Shown: piece by piece, positions 50,247 to 59,179 of the stretch
Position numbering within the stretch: position 1 is the first letter of the stretch
How the letters are laid out: every line of letters starts with the position of its first letter
Assembly: GCA_944385475.1 (NCBI GenBank)
Contig: CALWXJ010000019.1
Coordinates: 18,699 to 82,698 of the forward strand
Length of the DNA stretch: 64,000 bases
Direction: 5' to 3'
DNA from: an uncultured Oscillospiraceae bacterium
GTDB taxonomy: Bacteria > Bacillota > Clostridia > Oscillospirales > Oscillospiraceae
The notes under the pieces: generated by a model
Seen by the model: the letters and a program-made list of their open reading frames with translations, nothing else
Database searches by the model: none
Told to the model about the DNA's origin: nothing
Translations under genes and position numbers: made by a program

Positions 50247-50778
50247 CCGGGATCCCGAAGGCCTTTGTCACGGGATCCTGCCAAAGCCCCAGCCGGGGCT
50301 GGAAAAAGGTACACCACACAAACAAGAACGCCAGGGCCCAAAGCCAGATCAATCCCCCGATCTGCATCCAGCCCCGGCTCAGCTTTCCCCGGCGCAGGAG
50401 ATACCCGTCCAGGTAAAAGGCGGCTGCCGCTGCCACATAAAAAATTCCAATGCTCACCCAGCCCACGTCGTGTCCCACTACACCGGTAAAGGTATAAAAC
50501 ACCACAGGGATGGCCGCCAGACCCACCGTGACGCTGGCGGCCCGGCAGGCCAGCAAATTGGGATATGCCTTGCCCATGGACCAGATCTGTACCAGCGTCA
50601 GCAAAAACATGGGCACAAACAGTAATTTCATATGTTCCCAGGTGGACTCGTTCACGGCGCCCACCACACCTGCCAGCGCGCTGCGGCCGCTCCACTGGTA
50701 TACAAAGTGCAGCAGCGCCCCTGCCACCGCTGTGAAAAAAAAGCCCCCGATCTGCCAATATGTCAGCCGTCTGCCCAT
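50242..50778 (-). CDS. DUF6512-type membrane protein
   Basis: A 178-residue protein with about five membrane segments. FFFTAVAGALLHFVYQWSGRSALAGVVGAVNESTWEHMKLLFVPMF near the N-terminus is a conserved pattern in Clostridia (DUF6512). VNESTWEH, between helices, could be a functional site, but the role is unknown. The ATG at 50778 follows GGGAGGG. It is preceded by the azlD terminator, so it is a separate transcription unit. Confidence 0.82.
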   Translation of the reverse strand: MGRRLTYWQIGGFFFTAVAGALLHFVYQWSGRSALAGVVGAVNESTWEHMKLLFVPMFLLTLVQIWSMGKAYPNLLACRAASVTVGLAAIPVVFYTFTGVVGHDVGWVSIGIFYVAAAAAFYLDGYLLRRGKLSRGWMQIGGLIWLWALAFLFVWCTFFQPRLGLWQDPVTKAFGIPV

Positions 50779-50796
50779 CTTCCACCCTCCCAACGC

Positions 50797-50826
50797 AAAA
50801 GGACTACGGCCTTTCGGCCGCAGTCC
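50797..50826 (-). terminator. Terminator of the azlC-azlD operon
   Basis: GGACTACGGCC (50801-50811) pairs with GGCCGCAGTCC (50816-50826), with one mismatch. It is followed on the minus strand by TTTTGCG. Confidence 0.75.
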
Positions 50827-50872
50827 CATCTTATGTGGAATCTGGAAGGTTTATGCATGCCGGCTCCCTCCG

Positions 50873-50958
50873 TCAAGCGGGATCCGGCTTGAAGAAGGCA
50901 ACGGGAGAGCTCCCCTTAGTTGCCCTCCGCTGCCGGAGGGAAGGGGCACCCCCCCCTT
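50873..50958 (-). repeat. Tandem-hairpin intergenic element
   Basis: Four stem-loops follow one another: TCAAGC/GCTTGA (50873-50892), GCAAC/GTTGC enclosing GGGAG/CTCCC (50898-50923), CCCTCCG/CGGAGGG (50923-50940) and AAGGGG/CCCCTT (50941-50958). It lies just after azlD. The CTCCCCTTAGTTGCC type of sequence resembles palindromic intergenic repeats I know from gut Firmicutes. Only one copy is seen in this window. Confidence 0.5.
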
Positions 50959-51293
50959 TACGCGAACACCGTCTGCACCAGCAGCATGTAAAGGGCAGTG
51001 CCACCGGCAATGGACAGCAGCACATTGCCCTTCCACAGGTGCAGCAGGGCCACCACCGCCACAGCCAGGATCTCCGGCGCGCCATAGGGCGCCGCAGTCC
51101 ACACCACGCCCTTGAGGCAGTAGACCACCAAGAGCCCCATCATGGCGGGGGGCAGCACCTTGCCAAGATACGTCACCACCGGAGAGGGCTCCTTATGCTC
51201 CGGGAAGACCCAGAAGGGAAGCCACCGGGTCAGCTGTGTTCCCGCAGCCAGCGCCAGAATTATGGCCAAAGTCTCCACAGGCGTCAGCGTCAT
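50958..51293 (-). CDS. azlD: Branched-chain amino acid exporter small subunit AzlD
   Basis: A 111-residue protein with about four membrane segments. LAIILALAAGTQLTRWLPFWVFP and YLGKVLPPAMMGLLVVYCLK are typical of AzlD. With AzlC it forms a branched-chain amino acid (or azaleucine) exporter. The start overlaps the azlC stop by four bases, with GGAGAG upstream, so the subunits are co-translated. Confidence 0.92.
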   Translation of the reverse strand: MTLTPVETLAIILALAAGTQLTRWLPFWVFPEHKEPSPVVTYLGKVLPPAMMGLLVVYCLKGVVWTAAPYGAPEILAVAVVALLHLWKGNVLLSIAGGTALYMLLVQTVFA

Positions 51294-52012
51294 ACCTTGC
51301 TCTCCTCCGTTCTCTCCAGCTTTTTGCGGCCGGCCATCAGCACGGCCAGAATCAGCACCATAGCCGGGATCACCACGTTATCCGCTCCGAAAATCACCAA
51401 GCTGACAATCGTGCACCCCACGCCGATCATAGCCGCGGGGCGGTTCTCCCGGTGCTTCCACTGCTCTAAAAACAGCACCACGAACAGCGCTGTCAGGGCA
51501 AAGTCCAGTCCCGTGGTGTCAAAGGTGATGAAATTGCCGGCCACAGCGCCCAAGGCGGCGCCTCCCACCCAGTAAAGATAGTCCAAAAAGGAGATCCAAA
51601 AATAGAAGGTGCCCCGCTCCATCCCCTCCGGCGGCTCCAGCGAGGAGACCAGGGAAAAGGTCTCGTCTGTCAGGCCGAAGATCAAAAAGGCCCGGATCTT
51701 CCCAAGGCCCCGGTACTTGCCCAGGACGGAAAGCCCATAAAAAATGTGGCGGGCGTTGACCATCACGGAGAGCAAAAAGGCCTGCAGCGGGTCAAACGCC
51801 GTGGTCAGCAGGGCGATGGACAAAAACTGGATGCTGCCGGCATAGACCAAAAGGCTCATCAAAATCGCCCAGAGAGGGCCATAGCCGTTGGTCTGCATCA
51901 AAACGCCAAAGGCCATGCCCAGGCAGAGATATCCCGTCAGCACGGGGATGGTGGCGGGGAAAGCGGTTTTCAGGGCAAAAAGCCTCCCGCCCTTTTTCGA
52001 TGCTTCTTCCAT
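51290..52012 (-). CDS. azlC: Branched-chain amino acid exporter large subunit AzlC
   Basis: A 240-residue membrane protein. TIPVLTGYLCLGMAFGVLM, YAGSIQFLSIALL and VNARHIFYGLSVLGKY are the AzlC signature, and about six or seven segments are predicted. It forms an exporter with AzlD. The gene begins 45 nt after argS on the same strand, so it may be read through from the argS unit. The ribosome binding site (GGAAGG) is 12 nt from the ATG, longer than ideal. Confidence 0.92.
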   Translation of the reverse strand: MEEASKKGGRLFALKTAFPATIPVLTGYLCLGMAFGVLMQTNGYGPLWAILMSLLVYAGSIQFLSIALLTTAFDPLQAFLLSVMVNARHIFYGLSVLGKYRGLGKIRAFLIFGLTDETFSLVSSLEPPEGMERGTFYFWISFLDYLYWVGGAALGAVAGNFITFDTTGLDFALTALFVVLFLEQWKHRENRPAAMIGVGCTIVSLVIFGADNVVIPAMVLILAVLMAGRKKLERTEESKV

Positions 52013-52057
52013 AAAATTTTAAAACCTTCCAAAAAGACACCCCGGGCCAAAGAAGCG

Positions 52058-53803
52058 TCACATCTTCTCCGGCGCGTCCACGCCGATGAGCTTCAGCCCG
52101 TTTTTCAGCACGATCCGGGTCTCGTCCGCCAGCTTCAGCCGGGCAGAGCGCACCGCAGGCTCCTCCCCCTTGATGCGGCAGGCGGTATAGAAGCGGTGGA
52201 AGCAGCCCGCCAGCTCCTGCAGGTACCGGTTGATGTGGCTGGGGTCATAGTCCCGGGCCGCCAGCTTGATCGCCTCACTGAACTGGGCGATCTGCTTGGT
52301 GAGGGCCCGCTCCGTCTCCCCGGAGAGCAGGGGCATGTCCACCGTTTCCGCCCGGGGGACCCACACCCCTTCCTCCCCCAGGGTCCGCAGCAGCGAGCAG
52401 ATCCGGGCATGGGCGTACTCCACATAGTAGATGGGATTTTCGGAATCCTCCCGGACCGCCAGACCCAGGTCAAACTCCATCTGGGTGTCCGGCTTGGCGT
52501 TGAAATACCACCGGGCGGCATCCACGCTCACCTCGTCCAGGAGGTCGGAAAGGGAGATGGCCTTGCCGGTGCGCTTGCTCATCCGTACCACCTCCCCGTC
52601 CCGCAGGAGCTTCACCAGCTGCATGAGGACGATGTCCAGCCGCTCCGAACCGTTGAGGCCCAGGGCGTCCAGGGCCCCCTTGAGCCGGGCCACATGGCCG
52701 TGGTGGTCGGCGCCCCAGATATTGATGACCTTGTCAAAACCCCGAACGGCAAACTTATTGCGGTGATAGGCGATATCGGCGGCAAAATAGGTGTAGAACC
52801 CGTTGGCCCGGCGCAGCACATCGTCCTTGAGGTCCAGCTTCTCGATGCCCGCTTCCTTCTTGCCGGCCTTGCGGAAATGCTCTCGGAGGATGTCAGCGGT
52901 TCTGAGCCAGAGGGCCCCGTCCTTTTCATAGGTCCAGCCCCGCTCCGTCAGGAGCTCCACCGTCTCGGCAACATACCCGCTTTCATGGAGGGTGGACTCA
53001 TAGAACCAGTTGTCATAGTGGATCTTGTACCGCTCCAGGTCGGACTTCATCTTCGGCAGGTTCACGGAAAGGCCGAACTGCGCCAACTTCTCCTGGCGCT
53101 CCGCCTCCGGGGCATTCAAAAGCTCCTCCCCGTGCTGGTCATAGTAGGCCTGGGCCAGGTCCCGGATGTCACTCCCCTGGTAGCCGTCCTCCGGGAAGGG
53201 GACTGCGTCCTCCCCCTGGATGATCTGAAGGTACCGGGCCTCGATGGAGTGGGCGAACTTGTCGATCTGATGGCCGGCATCATTGACATAAAACTCCCGG
53301 GTCACGTCGGCGCCGCAGGCGGTGAGAACGCTGGCCAGGGTGTCCCCCAGGACGCCGCCCCGGGCGTTGCCCATGTGCATGGGGCCGGTGGGATTGGCGG
53401 AGACGAACTCCACCATGATCTTTTGTCCCTTGCAGACGTCGCAGGTGCCGTAATCCGCCCCCTCCCTTTCTACGGCGTCCATCACGTCGGCATACCAGCT
53501 ATCGTTGAGGCGGAAGTTCAAAAAGCCAGGGCCGGCGATCTCCGCCGAGGCGAAGTAGCTGCCCTCCAGGTCCATGTGGTCCAGCAGCGCCTGGGCAATG
53601 GCCCGGGGCTGCTGACGCAGGGCCTTGGAGGCCGCCAGGGCAAAGGTGGTGGTGAAATCGCCGTTGGCAGTGTCCTTGGGGATCTCCACCGGGGCGGATT
53701 TCACCTCCGCCTGGGGAAGCGTCCCGTCAGCCACGGCGGCGGCATAGGCCTGCATGGCCAAAGAAGCAGCTTGTTCCTTTGCGTTTTGAATCATGTTGAT
53801 CAT
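52058..53803 (-). CDS. argS: Arginyl-tRNA synthetase
   Basis: A 581-residue class I synthetase. The HIGH-type motif is in NPTGPMHMGNARGG, and the KMSKS-type motif is RMSKRTG. The N-terminal Add-1 domain and the C-terminal anticodon domain (FHRFYTACRIKGEEP) are both present. I start at the ATG at 53803 behind GAGGGAG; MIQNAKEQA nine bases later is an alternative. It follows the DUF1934 gene by 38 nt, an arrangement conserved in many Firmicutes. Confidence 0.96.
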   Translation of the reverse strand: MINMIQNAKEQAASLAMQAYAAAVADGTLPQAEVKSAPVEIPKDTANGDFTTTFALAASKALRQQPRAIAQALLDHMDLEGSYFASAEIAGPGFLNFRLNDSWYADVMDAVEREGADYGTCDVCKGQKIMVEFVSANPTGPMHMGNARGGVLGDTLASVLTACGADVTREFYVNDAGHQIDKFAHSIEARYLQIIQGEDAVPFPEDGYQGSDIRDLAQAYYDQHGEELLNAPEAERQEKLAQFGLSVNLPKMKSDLERYKIHYDNWFYESTLHESGYVAETVELLTERGWTYEKDGALWLRTADILREHFRKAGKKEAGIEKLDLKDDVLRRANGFYTYFAADIAYHRNKFAVRGFDKVINIWGADHHGHVARLKGALDALGLNGSERLDIVLMQLVKLLRDGEVVRMSKRTGKAISLSDLLDEVSVDAARWYFNAKPDTQMEFDLGLAVREDSENPIYYVEYAHARICSLLRTLGEEGVWVPRAETVDMPLLSGETERALTKQIAQFSEAIKLAARDYDPSHINRYLQELAGCFHRFYTACRIKGEEPAVRSARLKLADETRIVLKNGLKLIGVDAPEKM

Positions 53804-53841
53804 GAGATTCTCCCTCTTTTTCTTCCTTGTGTAAAGGCCCC

Positions 53842-54303
53842 TCATCCTTTCCGTTTTACCCGGATCTGGACGCGGCTGCGGCCTGTCACCGTGTTGCCCA
53901 CGGCAATGGCATAGTGGATATCCATCACGCCGCCCCGCTCTGTGAGGTTGTGGCGCAGCCGGCTGGTCTGGACGTCCACCGTCATCTCCCCATAGGGGGT
54001 GGTATAAAGGGAGGTGTGCTGCCTCCCCTCTTCAAATATCATCTGGGAGCTGACGCTGCCGGTGCGGCTGAGGATGACTCTTCCCCCCTGCACTTCAAAG
54101 GCGGTGGTGGTCCCCTCCATCCCCGTCAGCTCCGTCTCCTGGTAGCTCAGGCGCAGGCCGTCTTTTGTCCGCTGCAGCAGCCCCTCCGTCACCAGTTCGG
54201 CGGTGTCCGGGTCGATGCCGTCGTAGACCTGCTCCCCCCGGATGGTCAAAATCACCGCCAGCGCCTCCTCCGGCGCGGGGTCATGTTTTTCAATATTGCT
54301 CAA
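53842..54303 (-). CDS. DUF1934 beta-barrel protein (YwiB-like)
   Basis: A 153-residue lipocalin-like DUF1934 protein. LRLSYQETELTGMEGTTTAFEV, RGGVMDIHYAIAV and the final RVQIRVKRKG match the family. The start is TTG at 54303, with GGAGGGTGGAG directly upstream and inside the end of murI (14-nt overlap); the upstream ATG has no site. The function is unknown, but the gene sits before argS in many Firmicutes. Confidence 0.85.
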   Translation of the reverse strand: MSNIEKHDPAPEEALAVILTIRGEQVYDGIDPDTAELVTEGLLQRTKDGLRLSYQETELTGMEGTTTAFEVQGGRVILSRTGSVSSQMIFEEGRQHTSLYTTPYGEMTVDVQTSRLRHNLTERGGVMDIHYAIAVGNTVTGRSRVQIRVKRKG

Positions 54304-55105
54304 TCTCCACCCTCCGCAGCTGGCGGGTTGGGTCCGTCCCCAAAAACGCGGAGGCAACCCGCTGAAAATTTTCCGGCTCCCCACTGACAAAAAACCGTGT
54401 GGTGCCCTTGCCCTCGGGATTCAGCAGATCCCGCTCCCGCAAAAGATCCCACAGCGCCCGGGCGCTGGCTCCGCCTGCGGAGATCAAACGGACCTCCGGC
54501 CCCATGGTCTGGGCGATGATGGGCTCCAAAATAGGATAGTGGGTGCAACCCAGGATCAAGGTGTCCACTCCGGCGGAGCGCAGGGGGGCAAGGTAGGTCC
54601 TCACCGCCCTCTCCACCGTTTCGTCCCCCGGGCGGAAATGCCCCTCCTCCACCAGCGCGGCCAGGAGCGGGCACGCCTGGGAGAGCATCTGCACCGCCGG
54701 GTCCATCTCCGCCATGGCGGCGGCATAGGCCCCGGTGCGGACTGTGGCCTCTGTGGCGATCAGCCCCACCTGGCCGGTGCGGGTGGCTGCCAGGGCCTCC
54801 CGGCAGGCGGGTTCCACCACGCCGCAAAGAGGCAGGTCCGGATTGGCCTGCCGCAGCACCCCCAAAGAGGTGGTGCACACCGTGCCGCAGGCGGCCAGGA
54901 TGGCTTTGGGCTGGAAGGTGCGCAAAAACCGGGCGTCCTGCAGGGCATGGCGGGCAATGGTGGCCTCGGAATAGCCCCCGTAGGGCGCCCGGCCCGTGTC
55001 CCCGAAGTAAACGAGCTCCTCCCTCGGCAGCAGCCGGCGCAGCGTCCGCAGGGCGGTCAGCCCTCCCAGGCCGGAGTCAAAAATGCCGATGGGCCGCATA
55101 TCCAT
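54290..55105 (-). CDS. murI: Glutamate racemase
   Basis: A 271-residue enzyme supplying D-glutamate for peptidoglycan. IGIFDSGLGGLTALRTL opens the fold, with the acidic residue in FDSG. The first catalytic Cys is Cys73 in AACGTVCTT, where many homologues have ACNT, and the second is in LGCTHYP near residue 183. YFGDTGRAPYG is the conserved loop. The ATG at 55105 follows AAGGGAGG. It is the first gene of an apparent murI-DUF1934-argS-azlCD unit. Confidence 0.95.
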   Translation of the reverse strand: MDMRPIGIFDSGLGGLTALRTLRRLLPREELVYFGDTGRAPYGGYSEATIARHALQDARFLRTFQPKAILAACGTVCTTSLGVLRQANPDLPLCGVVEPACREALAATRTGQVGLIATEATVRTGAYAAAMAEMDPAVQMLSQACPLLAALVEEGHFRPGDETVERAVRTYLAPLRSAGVDTLILGCTHYPILEPIIAQTMGPEVRLISAGGASARALWDLLRERDLLNPEGKGTTRFFVSGEPENFQRVASAFLGTDPTRQLRRVEIEQY

Positions 55106-55171
55106 AGCGTTCCTCCCTTTCAAAGCGGGGCCCTCCGGGGGCCGCAATACATGGATCTGAACGAGTATATT

Positions 55172-55201
55172 ATTATACTATACCCACCATTGTCCCCGCA
55201 A
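55172..55201 (-). promoter_or_regulatory. Probable promoter of the murI operon
   Basis: On the minus strand, -10 TATAAT (55172-55177) lies 18 nt from a partial -35 TTGCGG (55196-55201). Confidence 0.5.
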
Positions 55202-55255
55202 GACAGATTTTAGCCTTTTTCCCCGGTTTTTTATATGGAATTTCCCTTTCCCTTC

Positions 55256-55264
55256 TGATATAAT
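55256..55264 (+). promoter_or_regulatory. Extended -10 promoter of the orphan gene at 55323
   Basis: TGATATAAT is a TGnTATAAT extended -10 element, 58 nt before the start codon. No good -35 is present. Confidence 0.5.
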
Positions 55265-55322
55265 GCAAGGAGATTTTGATTCCCGCCTGGCAACAAGGCG
55301 CAAACCAGGGAGGTATCTGACC

Positions 55323-55733
55323 ATGAAGATTGAACTGACAGAGCAGCAGTTTCGCTATCTGCTGGATCTGGTGTACATAGGAAACTGGGTGATCAACTCC
55401 ACCCGGGAGGACGACCGTATCCGGGAATACGACCAGGTGGAAAGCCTGGTGTTCTCCCACTGCCTCCACCACCGCATGGGCAAGCTGGTGGAGCTGTACC
55501 GCGGGGACCTCATCCCCTCCCGCCGTTTTGCCGATGGCGGGATCCACGAGGCCATTGAACAGTACGAGGATATTATTTTCTATGAGATCCTGGCGGAAGA
55601 GCTTGCCCTGCGGGATATGGACGGAGAGCCCTTGACCCGGGAGAACTATGAGGAGCTGATGGAGCGCATCGACGCCTATCTCAGCGAATTTGACGCCCAC
55701 GGAACGGATCATATCTCCGTTGACATGGATTGA
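55323..55733 (+). CDS. Hypothetical acidic protein, 136 residues
   Basis: A soluble, acidic, mostly helical protein that I do not assign to a family. It begins MKIELTEQQFRYLLDLVYIGNWVINS and contains FSHCLHHRMGKLVELYRGDLIPSRRF near the middle, with Cys and His residues. It ends in an Asp/Glu-rich tail. The ATG at 55323 follows GGGAGG. Codon use matches its neighbours, so it looks like a real gene. No obvious partner is adjacent; the DUF362 gene begins 84 nt later. Confidence 0.75.
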   Translation: MKIELTEQQFRYLLDLVYIGNWVINSTREDDRIREYDQVESLVFSHCLHHRMGKLVELYRGDLIPSRRFADGGIHEAIEQYEDIIFYEILAEELALRDMDGEPLTRENYEELMERIDAYLSEFDAHGTDHISVDMD

Positions 55734-55817
55734 GGGGAGCGGTACGTTCCCTTACCGCTTCGGCGGTTATATCAAGCAAAGCATCCGACATCAATATATA
55801 CAAAAGGAGAATGCACC

Positions 55818-56939
55818 ATGGCTGAAAAATCAAAGGTTTATTTTGCTGACTTTCGCTGTCCCTCCTGGCGGGAAAACCTGCCCCAGAAATTGGCCCGCCT
55901 GATGATGACCGCCGGCTTCGGCGACATCGATATGGAGGATAAATTCATCGCCATCAAGATGCACTTTGGTGAGCCGGGGAACCTGGCCTACCTGCGCCCC
56001 AACTGGGCCAAGGTGGTGGTGGACCTGGTAAAAAGCCAGGGGGGCAAGCCCTTCCTCACCGACTGCAACACCCTGTATGTGGGCGGCCGGAAAGATGCCC
56101 TGGGCCACCTGGACTCCGCCTATGTCAATGGCTTCTCCCCCTTCTCCACCGGCTGCCACGTCATCATTGCCGACGGTTTGAAGGGCAACGACGAGGTGGC
56201 AGTGCCAGTGGAAGGCGGAGAATATGTCACCTCCGCCAAGATCGGCCGTGCCATTATGGACGCCGACGTCTTCATCTCCCTGACCCACTTTAAGGGCCAT
56301 GAGCAGACCGGTATGGGCGGCACGCTGAAAAACATCGGCATGGGCTGCGGCTCCCGGGCGGGCAAGATGGAGATGCACAGCGCCGGAAAGCCCTTTGTCA
56401 AGCAGGAGCTGTGCGTGGGCTGCCGGGCCTGCGCCAAGATCTGCGCCCATGACGCCCCCCAGTTCGGGCCTGACGGCAAGGCCTCCATCGACACCAACAA
56501 GTGCGTCGGCTGCGCCCGGTGCCTGGCCATCTGCCCCAAGGACGCCATCAGCTGCCTGCAGGACGAGGCCCCCGCCATCTTGAACAAAAAGATCGCCGAA
56601 TACAGCAAGGCGGTGGTCCAGGGCCGTCCCTGCTTCCACGTCTCCCTGGTGATGGACGTCTCCCCCTGCTGCGACTGCCACAGCGAAAACGACACTCCCA
56701 TCGTGCCCAATGTGGGCATGTTTGCCTCCTTCGATCCTGTGGCGCTGGATCAGGCCTGCGCCGAGGCGGTCCTGGCCCAGCCTCTGCTGCCCAACTCCGT
56801 CCTCTTTGACGAGCCCTGCGGCTGCCGTCCCGCCGACCCCTTTATGGCGCTGCACCCCGATACCGACTGGGAGGTGTGCCTGTCCCATGCCGAGGCCCTG
56901 GGTCTGGGCCACCGGATTTACGAGCTGGTCCGCCTTTGA
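55818..56939 (+). CDS. DUF362 protein with 2[4Fe-4S] ferredoxin domain
   Basis: A 373-residue protein. The N-terminal DUF362 region includes IKMHFGEPGNLAYLRPNWAKVVVDLVK and SLTHFKGHEQTGMGGTLKNIGMGCGSRAGK. Two CxxCxxCxxxC clusters follow at about residues 199-209 (CVGCRACAKIC) and 230-240 (CVGCARCLAIC). Further conserved Cys lie in VMDVSPCCDCHSEND. It may transfer electrons or bind metal; the enzymatic role of DUF362 is not established. AAAAGGAG precedes the ATG. Confidence 0.92.
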   Translation: MAEKSKVYFADFRCPSWRENLPQKLARLMMTAGFGDIDMEDKFIAIKMHFGEPGNLAYLRPNWAKVVVDLVKSQGGKPFLTDCNTLYVGGRKDALGHLDSAYVNGFSPFSTGCHVIIADGLKGNDEVAVPVEGGEYVTSAKIGRAIMDADVFISLTHFKGHEQTGMGGTLKNIGMGCGSRAGKMEMHSAGKPFVKQELCVGCRACAKICAHDAPQFGPDGKASIDTNKCVGCARCLAICPKDAISCLQDEAPAILNKKIAEYSKAVVQGRPCFHVSLVMDVSPCCDCHSENDTPIVPNVGMFASFDPVALDQACAEAVLAQPLLPNSVLFDEPCGCRPADPFMALHPDTDWEVCLSHAEALGLGHRIYELVRL

Positions 56940-56968
56940 CCCCCCTTCCCATAGAATCCAACATTTTG

Positions 56969-57013
56969 AAAAATCACTGGCTTCCGTCCACAGGGCGGAA
57001 GCCAGTGATTTTT
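56969..57013. terminator. Bidirectional terminator between convergent genes
   Basis: A perfect 18-bp stem (56969-56986 with 56996-57013) with T runs on both sides. It serves the DUF362 and DUF4358 genes. Confidence 0.9.
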
Positions 57014-57039
57014 GATCCATATTTTCTCTTTGCAGACCA

Positions 57040-57921
57040 TCACGCCTCAAACAGGGCGGAAAACGCCGCTACCACGTCATCCACACCCTCGCACACGGCC
57101 AGCATGACATAGTTGCCCTCCGAGACGATGCGGCTTTCATTCTTCCACATCTCCGTGGGACCGGGGTACCAGGCACCGCCGGGACTTTCCCCATCTCCCA
57201 CCTGATAGTCGATCCGGCTCTGGAAAATGTCCTTCACCGCCTGGACATCGGCGCTGTCGCTGACTTCCACCAGGACGAACTCCGCTCCGGCCATAGTGAT
57301 CATGGCCATCTGCACCACGCATTGCTTGGTATCAATGGCGGTGAGGCCGGGGTAAAACGCCTCCAGCGCCTCCCCTGTCTGGGCCCCCATGGCCGGCCAC
57401 TCCCCCTGGGAGATCAGACCGTCATAGAAGGCCTGGAGATCCACATCGCCGCTGTCGGACTCCCCCTGGGAGGACTCTGGCTGCTCCGGCTGAGCGGACG
57501 TATCGGGGGGAGTGGCTCCATTATCCTCAGGCTTTTGCGTTGTGCTGCCCTCGCCGGGCTTTGATGCAGGCTTTTGCGCCGTGCTGTCCTCACTGGGCTT
57601 TGATACAGGCTTTTGCACCGGTTTTTCGCTCTGGGAGGAATCCGCCGCTCCTGCGGGAGACTGGGGCTCCTGGGCATCTGTCTCCTCCCCCGGGAGCTCC
57701 TCAGGAGAGTTTTGGTCCTCCTGCTCTGTTTCTGTCCCCACTTCATCCAGGGCATCTTCCCCATCAGAGGCATTTTTCTGGTCTCCATCCGCTCCCGCTT
57801 CCATGCTCTCTGCAGGGGTCGTCCCTTCCTTGGAATCCTCGGTGCTCTCTCCGCCGCAGGCCGCCAGGCTCAGGGTCATGGCCAGGGCCAGCAGCAGGGC
57901 AATCAGCGCGCTTTTTTTCAT
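57040..57921 (-). CDS. DUF4358 lipoprotein with long repetitive linker
   Basis: A 293-residue lipoprotein. The signal peptide ends in lipobox LAAC (Cys22). Residues about 25-160 are a low-complexity Ser/Glu/Pro/Lys linker containing near-repeats QKPVSKPSEDSTA and QKPASKPGEGSTT. The C-terminal DUF4358 domain (about 165-293) includes MAMITMAGAEFVLVEVSDSADVQAVKDIFQSRI. It is anchored outside the cell, with the linker probably spanning the wall. The function is unknown. AAGGAGAG precedes the ATG. Confidence 0.85.
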   Translation of the reverse strand: MKKSALIALLLALAMTLSLAACGGESTEDSKEGTTPAESMEAGADGDQKNASDGEDALDEVGTETEQEDQNSPEELPGEETDAQEPQSPAGAADSSQSEKPVQKPVSKPSEDSTAQKPASKPGEGSTTQKPEDNGATPPDTSAQPEQPESSQGESDSGDVDLQAFYDGLISQGEWPAMGAQTGEALEAFYPGLTAIDTKQCVVQMAMITMAGAEFVLVEVSDSADVQAVKDIFQSRIDYQVGDGESPGGAWYPGPTEMWKNESRIVSEGNYVMLAVCEGVDDVVAAFSALFEA

Positions 57922-58037
57922 TTTTTCTCTCTCCTTATGACGTTGCGTTGATGATCCAACGGCCTATCGGATTTTTGTACCGCCGCCTTTTTCAGACGCA
58001 AGCAATTGGAAAAAGGTTCCCGAAAAAGCGATATTTT

Positions 58038-58922
58038 TCACCGGGTAATCTTTTTAAAATTTCCCATGGTCTCATTCACCTCAGAGACATAGGCAAAAGA
58101 ACCTGGAAACTGGCTGAGGAGCTCTTGAAACTGCACGATCTGGTGGCGATTCACCACGCACACCAGCACCTGCTTTTCCCGGTCCGAGTACATCCCCCGG
58201 GCCGGCAGCACCGTCACACCGTGGCGCAGCTCATGGATGATGCGATCCGCCAGAACATTCGCCTGCTCCGTCACCACCTCGAATTTCAGCGCCTTTTTGC
58301 CGCCTTTGAGGATGCCGTCACTGATGCGGGAGCTAAGGAAGCAATAGATGAGGCATAAGATCACCGGCTCAAACTTCCACCCGTATACGAAAAATGACAA
58401 AACGGCCACCGACGCGTTCAGGCAGAAGATCAGCCCCATCAAGCTTGCCTCCGGATGGATCTTGCGGACCCAGGCGGCGATGATGTCCGTTCCCCCGGTG
58501 CAGCCGTTGCGGCGGATCACAAATCCGTAGATCCCGCCGCTGATAACTCCCGCCGTCGCCGGCCCCAGGATGGCGGAGCTGCCATTGTCCGTGTGGTAGG
58601 CGATCCAAGTGAGGTCCACCGTGTTCAAATACATCGTCAGAGCTGAAAACACCACCACGAATACCGCCGTCTTGCGGGCGAAGTCCCGGTCCACCCATTT
58701 CCACGCCAGCAGCAAAAGGGGGATGTTGATCAACAGGGAGGTACAGCCGATGCTGATGTGAAATACGTACTGGATCATGGTGGTCAGGCCGTTGATGCCC
58801 GCCGGGGCAAAGGCGTTGGGAAAAACGAAAAGCTCATAGTTCAGCGCCATCAAGACCGCAAACCCTGCGATCTGGATATAGCACAAAATCTGTCCGCTTG
58901 CTGTCCGGGGAGTATTCTCCAT
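58038..58922 (-). CDS. YitT family membrane protein
   Basis: A 294-residue protein with about five N-terminal membrane segments, including ELFVFPNAFAPAGINGLTTMIQY and GGIYGFVIRRNGCTGGTDIIA (the YitT_membrane signature), and a C-terminal DUF2179 domain (about residues 220-290). It belongs to a widespread Firmicutes family of unknown function. It starts at the ATG at 58922 behind GGAAGGAG. The upstream 258 nt separate it from the short pyruvate kinase and include that gene's terminator. Confidence 0.9.
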   Translation of the reverse strand: MENTPRTASGQILCYIQIAGFAVLMALNYELFVFPNAFAPAGINGLTTMIQYVFHISIGCTSLLINIPLLLLAWKWVDRDFARKTAVFVVVFSALTMYLNTVDLTWIAYHTDNGSSAILGPATAGVISGGIYGFVIRRNGCTGGTDIIAAWVRKIHPEASLMGLIFCLNASVAVLSFFVYGWKFEPVILCLIYCFLSSRISDGILKGGKKALKFEVVTEQANVLADRIIHELRHGVTVLPARGMYSDREKQVLVCVVNRHQIVQFQELLSQFPGSFAYVSEVNETMGNFKKITR

Positions 58923-59120
58923 CTCTCATTCTCCTTCCACAGGCACTCCCGCCGCTGTTTCCGCAGGTGAGTATACGCCCCGGCTCCATATTTTGCAAGA
59001 AATATTTCAAGATTTTTTCTAATTTGCAAGTTTTATTTCAACTTATGCATTTTCTCCCTGGCGGCTTGCGCCGCTGCCCCCTTTTTCAGAGTAAAAGGGA
59101 GGGGGGATGGCCGCAGATAT

Positions 59121-59163
59121 GAAAAACTTCGGCCGCCGGCATGCACGATGCCGACGGCCGAAG
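59121..59163 (-). terminator. Terminator of the short pyruvate kinase gene
   Basis: CTTCGGCCGCCGGCAT (59127-59142) pairs with ATGCCGACGGCCGAAG (59148-59163), with one mismatch. It is followed on the minus strand by TTTTTC. Confidence 0.8.
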
Positions 59164-59179
59164 GCGGATCCTGCCCGGA

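Noticed and set aside
51746-53914. A 722-codon plus-strand frame
   Set aside because: Antisense to azlC and argS, with no ribosome binding site or recognisable motif.
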